Source of the DNA: Candidatus Cloacimonadota bacterium | Lineage (GTDB): Bacteria; Cloacimonadota; Cloacimonadia; Cloacimonadales; TCS61 | DNA: 12,714 nt | Direction: 5' to 3' | NCBI GenBank assembly: GCA_021108055.1 | Contig: JAIORR010000182.1 | Coordinates: 1 to 12,714 of the forward strand | In this document: piece after piece, positions 7,919-12,714 of the stretch | How the letters are laid out: each line of letters starts with the position of its first letter | Numbering within the stretch: position 1 is the first letter of the stretch | Notes under the pieces: model-generated | The model's database searches: none | What the model was told of the DNA's origin: nothing | Seen by the model: the letters and a program-made list of their open reading frames with translations, nothing else | Position numbers and translations under genes: made by a program

Positions 7919-9502
7919 ATGAAAAAAAAAGCTGGATCCGATGCAAATGAATTGATGCATAAAGATATTTCCACCGAATACACAAAGATGGTAAAAACAT
8001 CCAATAAACCCAAGATTCTTATTTGTACACCGGAAGTTACCGAACTTCCCGAAGGTATGGGAAATGCTGCTAATCTTGTCTCTGCCAAAGGTGGTGGGCT
8101 GGGAGATGTTTCTGCCAGTCTCATCCAAAATCTTAACGAGAACAACTATTATGAACTGCATATTGTTCTGCCCCAATATGATAGTAAAATAAAAAAAGTT
8201 GCAGCGATAACAAATCAGCAGATCGACAGATTGGCTGTTGTTCTAAGCGGAAGAGGAATTCACCTTGTTAATGATAGCGCTTTTTCCTATTTGAACGATC
8301 CTTATGCTGATTGCTCAATACACACTCCTGCTCGCAGATCGCTTGCCTTTCAACGACATATCATCAATCTGCTTCTCGATTATATCCAACCGGATATTGT
8401 TCATTGCAATGACTGGATGACCGGTTTGATCCCTGCTGCTGCAAGATCGAAAGGGATAAAATCACTATTTACGCTTCACAACATTTTCACGGAAAAACAG
8501 ACGTTGATGAACATCGAATTAAGCGGGATCCGTCCAATGGATTTTGTTAATTGGCTATATTTTGAAGAATTTCCGGATAAGATAAAAGAGAATTGGGAAA
8601 AGCACTTTAAAACCAATAAAGTAAATTTTACGGCAAGTGCCGTTTTCGCTGCTGATCATTTCAATACGGTCAGCGAAACATTTCTGGAAGAATTATATCA
8701 TAATGTTTTTCCCGATATTGTTTCAACACCACTTTATAATGTGATCAAGAATAAATATGAAGAGGGCAGAGCAAGTGGAATTTTAAATGCTCCCAACGAT
8801 ACTGTTAATCCCAAGGTTATGCCTGGAATCATTAATTATAACAAACATACGATGAAAGATAATAAAGCATTGAATAAGAAGCGTTTCCAACAAGAAATGG
8901 GTTTGCCGCTTGAAGCGGGAACTCCACTTTTTTTCTGGCCTAATCGTCTCTATTATCAAAAAGCTCCCGACCTTCTCATAAATAACCTGGAAGATTTCTT
9001 TTCAAAATATAAAATGCAGATTGCATTTGTAGCAAATGGTGATACCAAACTGGAAGATAAACTGAAAAAATTACAGAAAAAATATAGTCGAATCAGCTTT
9101 CTTAATTTTGATGAAAAGCTTAGTAACCTGGGAAAAGCTGCTGCCGATTTCATTTTAATGCCTTCCCGATATGAACCCTGCGGGCTTCCTCAAATGGAAG
9201 CACTTCGTTTTGGAACTTTGCCGATAGTTCGTTCCACCGGCGGGCTTAAAGATACGATCACTCATTTGGATGTTAAGAACAATATGGGGAACGGTTTTGT
9301 CTTTAAAATCGCCGATAAAACCGGCTTGGAATTCGGGATAAAAGAGGCATTGAAATTCTATAAATTGCCAATTGAAATTCGGATTAAACAAATGCAGAGA
9401 ATTATGAGCGAATCGAAAAGAAAATTCAATTTGAAGAATACTGCTGATAAATATATGCAGGTCTATGATAAATTGATCAAAGAGAAGCGAGATGGCAAAT
9501 AG
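7919..9502 (+). CDS. glgA: Glycogen synthase, GT5 variant with PEGMGN insertion
   Basis: This GT-B glucosyltransferase (527 residues) should transfer glucose from ADP- or UDP-glucose to the non-reducing end of an alpha-1,4-glucan. Its family signatures are all recognisable: KGGGLGDV at 57-64 (the K-x-G-G-L donor loop), HCNDWMTGLIP, FTLHNIF, GILNAPND, the NRLYYQK block with R343 and K348, and SRYEPCGLPQMEAL with catalytic-site E419, then STGGL. Compared with E. coli GlgA, about a dozen residues (TELPEGMGNAANLVSA) are inserted between the first beta strand (ILICTPEV) and the KxGGL loop. The N-terminus is extended by some 30 residues. I recall the same PEGMGN form in other glycogen/starch synthases, so it appears to be a subfamily and not a defect. 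The gene starts at the base after the GH13 stop, and its own stop directly abuts malQ, so the three genes are almost surely co-transcribed. The family is secure; the donor nucleotide is not determined by these motifs. Confidence 0.93.
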   Translation: MKKKAGSDANELMHKDISTEYTKMVKTSNKPKILICTPEVTELPEGMGNAANLVSAKGGGLGDVSASLIQNLNENNYYELHIVLPQYDSKIKKVAAITNQQIDRLAVVLSGRGIHLVNDSAFSYLNDPYADCSIHTPARRSLAFQRHIINLLLDYIQPDIVHCNDWMTGLIPAAARSKGIKSLFTLHNIFTEKQTLMNIELSGIRPMDFVNWLYFEEFPDKIKENWEKHFKTNKVNFTASAVFAADHFNTVSETFLEELYHNVFPDIVSTPLYNVIKNKYEEGRASGILNAPNDTVNPKVMPGIINYNKHTMKDNKALNKKRFQQEMGLPLEAGTPLFFWPNRLYYQKAPDLLINNLEDFFSKYKMQIAFVANGDTKLEDKLKKLQKKYSRISFLNFDEKLSNLGKAAADFILMPSRYEPCGLPQMEALRFGTLPIVRSTGGLKDTITHLDVKNNMGNGFVFKIADKTGLEFGIKEALKFYKLPIEIRIKQMQRIMSESKRKFNLKNTADKYMQVYDKLIKEKRDGK

Positions 9503-10975
9503 ATGAATTTCGAAAGGTCGGGTGGAATTTTACTGCATATTACATCACTCCCCAGCAAATACGGTATTGGAAATTTAGGAAATGAAGCTTATCATTTCGT
9601 AGATTTTTTATCTGAAGCAAAACAAAAATTATGGCAGATATTACCAACCGGTCCTACCGGTTACGGTGATTCTCCCTACCAGACTTTTTCTGCTTTTGCC
9701 GGAAATCCGCTATTCATCGATCCGGATAATCTGGTGGAAAGAAAATTACTCTCTTCAAAAGATTTAGTTAATGATCTTCAATTTAATAATAGAAAAGTAG
9801 AATACGAAAAAGTTAGAAAATTCAAAGAAGAAAAATTACAGATAGCTTTTAGCAATTTTGATCTTAACAAAACCAGTTTTAAGAAATTCACAACGCAGGA
9901 ATCCTGGTGGCTTGATGACTTTGCACTTTTTATGTCACTTAAAGGGCATTTCAACGGGAACGCCTGGAACGAGTGGGATGAAGAGATCAGACTTCATCAG
10001 CAGGAAGCTGTCGTTTATTATTGCAGACATCTAAAAAAACAAATTGACTATCACAAATTTTGCCAGTTCATTTTCTTTGAGCAGTGGGAAAAGTTGAAGC
10101 TGTACACAAATGAAAAAGGTATTAAGATCATCGGAGATATTCCAATATTTGTTTCTGCCGATAGCTCTGATGCCTGGGCAAATCCTGAAATTTTCCAATT
10201 TGATCAGAATAATATTCCAACCGGAGTTGCCGGTGTGCCGCCGGATTATTTCTGCGAAACCGGACAACTATGGGGCAATCCGCTTTATGACTGGAAGGTT
10301 TTGGAAGAACAAAATTTTGCTTGGTGGATGCAGAGATTCAAATCAATGCAGAAGCAGGTTGATATTATGCGGATAGATCATTTTCGCGGATTTGAAGCAT
10401 ATTGGACTGTTCCTGCAGGAGAGGAAACAGCAATTAACGGAAAATGGGAGAAGGCACCCGGAGAGAAATTGTTCAGTGCTGTAATAGATGAGTTGGGCGA
10501 GCTTCCGATCATTGCGGAAGATCTTGGCGTCATTACCAAAGAAGTGGAAGCGCTTCGTGATAAATTTGATTTCCCGGGAATGAAAATTCTGCAATTTGCT
10601 TTCGATTCCAGTATGGAAAATAGTTACCTTCCCCATAAGTACAAGACGAATTGTGTCGTTTATACCGGAACTCACGATAATGAAACAACTCTGGGCTGGT
10701 TTAAAAATAGTCCGCTGGAAAGGAAAGAATTTCTTAAAACCTACTTGCAAAAAGAAGAAATCGATATTTGTTGGGATATGCTGGAATTAGCCTGGAAATC
10801 CATAGCAAATATTGCCATAGCTCCGATGCAGGATTTTTTATGTTTGGATAATAGTGCCAGAATGAATACACCGGGCAATCCGGACGGGAACTGGCAATGG
10901 AGAATTGAACAAAAGCAATTAACTTCTGATTTAGTGCAGAAGATAAAAATTTTAACAATGCAAAGTGCTCGGTAG
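9503..10975 (+). CDS. malQ: 4-alpha-glucanotransferase (amylomaltase), GH77
   Basis: This is a cytoplasmic disproportionating enzyme (490 residues) that transfers alpha-1,4-glucan segments between maltodextrins, recycling short chains left by phosphorylase. The GH77 signatures run in order: ILLHITSLPSKYGIGNLG at 10-27, GPTGYGDSPYQTFSAFAGNP, GDIPIFVSADSSDAWANP, MRIDHFRGF with nucleophile D292, IIAEDLGVIT with acid/base E339, and YTGTHDNETT with D392. The C-terminal MNTPGNPDGNWQWR block is also present. Length is that of compact bacterial MalQ (about 490-500), without the long N-terminal extension of the E. coli enzyme. The ATG follows the glgA TAG with no spacer. There is no good Shine-Dalgarno sequence at the usual distance (a GAG lies 11 bases away), so translation probably depends on coupling to glgA. 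It is the last gene of the polyglucan block. Confidence 0.96.
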   Translation: MNFERSGGILLHITSLPSKYGIGNLGNEAYHFVDFLSEAKQKLWQILPTGPTGYGDSPYQTFSAFAGNPLFIDPDNLVERKLLSSKDLVNDLQFNNRKVEYEKVRKFKEEKLQIAFSNFDLNKTSFKKFTTQESWWLDDFALFMSLKGHFNGNAWNEWDEEIRLHQQEAVVYYCRHLKKQIDYHKFCQFIFFEQWEKLKLYTNEKGIKIIGDIPIFVSADSSDAWANPEIFQFDQNNIPTGVAGVPPDYFCETGQLWGNPLYDWKVLEEQNFAWWMQRFKSMQKQVDIMRIDHFRGFEAYWTVPAGEETAINGKWEKAPGEKLFSAVIDELGELPIIAEDLGVITKEVEALRDKFDFPGMKILQFAFDSSMENSYLPHKYKTNCVVYTGTHDNETTLGWFKNSPLERKEFLKTYLQKEEIDICWDMLELAWKSIANIAIAPMQDFLCLDNSARMNTPGNPDGNWQWRIEQKQLTSDLVQKIKILTMQSAR

Positions 10976-11000
10976 AAAAAAAATTCCTAACCCCAAAATC

Positions 11001-11145
11001 GTCATTGCGAGGTATCTTGCCAAGAAATTCGTCTGCGGCAATCTATTCTCTTAATAACTTACTTCAGAAAAAGATTTCTTCCGTTTACGCTAAAGCTATG
11101 CCGCGACAAGTCGTTTGTAACAGCAAGAAGTAAATTCGCAAAGAC
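11001..11145. repeat. GTCATTGCGAGG-type repeat bounded by imperfect inverted ends
   Basis: GTCATTGCGA at 11001-11010 is matched in inverse by TCGCAAAGAC at 11136-11145 (9 of 10). Inside, ATTGC (11004-11008) is mirrored by GCAAT in GCGGCAATCT (11035-11044). The left part resembles the dispersed GTCATTGCGAGG...GCAATCT repeats I recall from many bacterial genomes; I could not verify copies here. It occupies the convergent gap between malQ and the YhbY gene. No open frame or classical stem plus T-tract terminator is evident, but a folded repeat here could serve as a bidirectional 3' end. It could be a small non-autonomous element or simply a REP-like palindrome with unrelated sequence beside it. 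Confidence 0.45.
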
Positions 11146-11152
11146 ATCATGT

Positions 11153-11449
11153 TTACAATTTATTTGATATAATCGGATTTTCCGGGTTTACTTTAAATAA
11201 AAGTGCTGTTTTCCCGATAATATTCACAAGAATTGCATCAGAAGCTTTTGCCAGTTCGTGCATTATTTCTTTACGTACATTTCTATCGGGATGTGAAACT
11301 GAGAATTTTACTAACTCCCGTGCTTTCAAAGCTTCATTCATACTGCCGATCACAGTTGGCGTTATACCCTTATCCCCTATTTTAACGATTGCATCCAATT
11401 CTTGTGCCATCGATTTTAATTTCGCTTTTTGCTTATTTGTTAAATCCAT
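11153..11449 (-). CDS. yhbY: YhbY-family (CRM domain) ribosome-associated RNA-binding protein
   Basis: This is a small cytoplasmic protein (98 residues) made of a single CRS1/YhbY (CRM) domain. Known bacterial homologues associate with pre-50S ribosomal particles and bind RNA. The N-terminal LTNKQKAKLKSMAQ helix is typical. The GxxG RNA-binding loop is visible as IGDKG (GDKG at 25-28), followed by ALKARELVKFSV and the closing strand IIGKTALLFK (78-86). Length matches the usual ~97 residues, with a 12-residue tail after the domain. I chose the ATG at 11449 because GGAG precedes it by 6 bases. An in-frame ATG at 11461 lacks a Shine-Dalgarno site and would contain this one. It converges on malQ and lies downstream of the ATPase gene on the same strand, with a 66-bp gap. 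No functional link to the glucan genes is apparent. Confidence 0.92.
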   Translation of the reverse strand: MDLTNKQKAKLKSMAQELDAIVKIGDKGITPTVIGSMNEALKARELVKFSVSHPDRNVRKEIMHELAKASDAILVNIIGKTALLFKVNPENPIISNKL

Positions 11450-11455
11450 AATATT

Positions 11456-11459
11456 CTCC
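11456..11459 (-). promoter_or_regulatory. Shine-Dalgarno site that fixes the YhbY start
   Basis: On the minus strand GGAG is followed by AATATT and ATG. The upstream in-frame ATG at 11461 contributes to this site, so it is unlikely to be the start. Confidence 0.7.
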
Positions 11460-11502
11460 ATATTTATATAATTCTTTTATCGACACTCATCCGTTCAATT
11501 TG

Positions 11503-11517
11503 AATGATATTATCATT
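11503..11517. repeat. Perfect 15-bp palindrome at the ATPase 3' end
   Basis: AATGATA (11503-11509), T, TATCATT (11511-11517) is a perfect 7+1+7 inverted repeat that runs into the ATPase stop codon. A 1-base loop makes an RNA hairpin poor, and no T-tract follows on either strand. A protein-binding site upstream of the YhbY gene or a chance AT-rich palindrome are both possible. Confidence 0.35.
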
Positions 11518-12637
11518 AATCATATAATTTATTTATCCAAATTTTAAAGATGGGATTTTCAAATTTATACGAGCCGTTTGATTTCAGTATCAGCGTTTTT
11601 TTCAATAAACTGTTAAGTGCTGTATTGATTGTGGATTTTGGAGGAAGATTATATTTAATCATTGCATCGTTCGACAGAATGCTATGTCCATCCAAATAGC
11701 TGAGAGCATATAAGACCTTTCTCTGATTTGTGTTCAATTGCTCATAAATAGTTCGAAATGCGTCGGATTGACTTTCAATAATACGCGAAAGCCAGATTTG
11801 TTTAAAGTTTTCGTCTTGTTGAATTTTCTGATTGATCAATCCCCAGGCGACATAAGCAGCATATTGGGTATAATGAGGATGACATTCGCTAAGATGCAGA
11901 ATATTTTCAATTGTTTCATTTTTGATCTTTAATTGAGTTTCTTTGAACATTGATTCGATATATGCAGTTAAATCAGATCTGGAAATTGGAGCGAGTTTCA
12001 TTTTCTCTCCAAATTGGAAAAAAGGAGATTTTGCATCTGAAAAAATTGCATTCATTAATGATTCTTTACTCCCGAGGAAAATGTAACTTACATTTTGCTG
12101 GTGCTGAAATACCGAACGCATAATATTTTTAAGGAAAGGATCTAATCGCTCCACTTCCTGGAATTCATCGAAAGCGATGCAAATTGGCTTTGGAAAGTTC
12201 AGTTTTTGTGGAAGTTCCAGAATTGATTCGATTGTCTGTGATATTTCATTCGGTTTGATATCGATGCCTATTGATGGATTGCCCATGGTATCCAGGGAAA
12301 CAGTCGGAGTTATTTTTTTCAGATGAACGGATAGCTTTTTTAGAATAGAGGTTATACCCTGCTTCCATGTAAAAAGTTCATGAGTGAGAACATTAAGATA
12401 TTTTGTTGCAAACTCCCTGTTGTCACGGATGTTGAAGAGATCAAAATAGATAGTTTTAACTTCTTCAATCTGAGAGAAGGCATTTACAACCAAAGATGTC
12501 TTTCCAAATCGGCGTGGTGAATATAACCAAAGAGAGTTGCCACCCTTTATAGCAGAAATTAGATCCCGAAGTTCTCTCTGGCGGTTACAGAACTGTTTAT
12601 CTTGAACTACTTTCCCAAATTGGAACGGATTAACCAT
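11516..12637 (-). CDS. P-loop ATPase, ATPase_2/STAND-like, with C-terminal winged helix
   Basis: This protein of 373 residues resembles the archaeal-type ATPase family (ATPase_2) found as stand-alone genes in many bacteria and archaea; its biological role is not known. The N-terminus carries the family motif NPFQFGKVV and a CNRQREL block. Walker A is SPRRFGKTS (40-48), with S40 in place of the first Gly and K46/T47 intact. Walker B is ICIAFDEFQ with D157 and E158. A probable sensor strand YIFLGSKE (185-192) follows. HPHYTQYAA (253-261) marks the helical lid, and residues ~300-373 look like a winged helix-turn-helix. The ATG at 12637 has GGAGG 4 bases upstream; an in-frame TTG at 12655 would place that site inside the gene. 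A candidate promoter lies just upstream. There is no signal peptide or transmembrane segment. Such genes are often multicopy or mobile, but nothing here shows transfer. Confidence 0.8.
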   Translation of the reverse strand: MVNPFQFGKVVQDKQFCNRQRELRDLISAIKGGNSLWLYSPRRFGKTSLVVNAFSQIEEVKTIYFDLFNIRDNREFATKYLNVLTHELFTWKQGITSILKKLSVHLKKITPTVSLDTMGNPSIGIDIKPNEISQTIESILELPQKLNFPKPICIAFDEFQEVERLDPFLKNIMRSVFQHQQNVSYIFLGSKESLMNAIFSDAKSPFFQFGEKMKLAPISRSDLTAYIESMFKETQLKIKNETIENILHLSECHPHYTQYAAYVAWGLINQKIQQDENFKQIWLSRIIESQSDAFRTIYEQLNTNQRKVLYALSYLDGHSILSNDAMIKYNLPPKSTINTALNSLLKKTLILKSNGSYKFENPIFKIWINKLYD

Positions 12638-12641
12638 ATTT

Positions 12642-12646
12642 CCTCC
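12642..12646 (-). promoter_or_regulatory. Shine-Dalgarno site that fixes the ATPase start
   Basis: GGAGG on the minus strand is followed by AAAT and ATG. It selects the methionine beginning MVNPFQFG over an upstream in-frame TTG. Confidence 0.7.
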
Positions 12647-12658
12647 GGTACGCAATTT

Positions 12659-12669
12659 TACGGTCCGTA
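12659..12669. promoter_or_regulatory. Palindrome TACGGTCCGTA overlapping the ATPase -10 region
   Basis: A perfect 5+1+5 inverted repeat lies between the ATPase start and its candidate -35 box and overlaps the likely -10. TACGC half-sites flank it on both sides (12649-12653 and 12674-12678), giving regularly repeated TACG units. It may be an operator for this gene; no regulator is identified. Confidence 0.35.
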
Positions 12670-12696
12670 TATTTACGCACTGATTATTTATGTCAA
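12668..12696 (-). promoter_or_regulatory. Candidate sigma-70 promoter of the ATPase gene
   Basis: TTGACA on the minus strand (12691-12696) is a perfect -35. At exactly 17 bp lies AATATA (12668-12673), a weak -10. The position, about 30 bp ahead of the start codon, is suitable. Confidence 0.4.
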
Positions 12697-12714
12697 TAAC
12701 TTTTTGTATTTAAT

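Noticed and set aside
9492..9506. Tiny frame ATG GCA AAT AGA TGA overlapping the glgA-malQ junction
   Set aside because: Only four codons, out of frame with malQ, and nothing supports its translation. The junction is explained by the TAG-ATG abutment.
10343..10750. Open frame of 135 codons on the minus strand inside malQ
   Set aside because: It is antisense to the catalytic core of GH77, including the nucleophile region, and lacks any family similarity.
10976..11152. Classical rho-independent terminator after malQ
   Set aside because: A-rich and repeat sequences are present, but I see no GC-rich stem followed by a T-run on either strand.
12638..12655. Longer form of the ATPase starting at TTG 12655
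   Set aside because: GGAGG at 12642-12646 would be coding, and the family N-terminus begins at MVNPFQFG.

Overview
The window is an AT-rich bacterial chromosome segment devoted mainly to storage polyglucan (glycogen or maltodextrin) metabolism. Strong GGAG/GGAGG Shine-Dalgarno sites, cytoplasmic enzymes without signal peptides and back-to-back genes are typical of Bacteria. The protein flavour (an unusual glycogen synthase variant and a very large GH13 protein) together with dispersed intergenic repeats suggests an uncultured, low-GC Gram-negative lineage, possibly a Cloacimonadota-like or other FCB-group candidate phylum. That placement is a guess from style, not a demonstrated identity.

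Layout. Positions 1-101 hold a two-copy direct repeat and no gene. A leftward gene (102-1904) encodes a CBM48-GH13 neopullulanase/cyclomaltodextrinase-like enzyme. A short divergent control region (1905-2022) follows, with two perfect inverted repeats, one of which contains the ribosome binding site of the next gene. A rightward block then runs from 2023 to 10975: alpha-glucan phosphorylase (glgP, GT35), a 1083-residue atypical GH13 protein, glycogen synthase (glgA, GT5) and 4-alpha-glucanotransferase (malQ, GH77). The last three genes abut with zero spacing at both junctions. The first two are separated by a 97-bp gap filled by an imperfect palindromic repeat. A repeat-bearing convergent gap (10976-11152) separates malQ from a leftward pair: a small YhbY-type RNA-binding protein and a P-loop ATPase of the ATPase_2/STAND-like kind. 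The ATPase has its own candidate promoter at the right edge.

How the genes fit together. GlgA would extend alpha-1,4-glucan chains from a nucleotide-glucose donor. GlgP would release glucose-1-phosphate from chain ends. MalQ would disproportionate the short maltodextrins left by phosphorolysis. The divergent CBM48-GH13 enzyme would hydrolyse maltodextrins or branch points. The 1083-residue GH13 protein sits exactly where a branching or debranching activity would be expected. No classical branching enzyme (glgB) or ADP-glucose pyrophosphorylase (glgC) is in the window. This large protein has the GH13 catalytic acids but a Pro in place of the usual His in conserved region IV, plus long N- and C-terminal regions I cannot assign. 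It is the least understood gene here. The YhbY and ATPase genes look unrelated to the polyglucan block.
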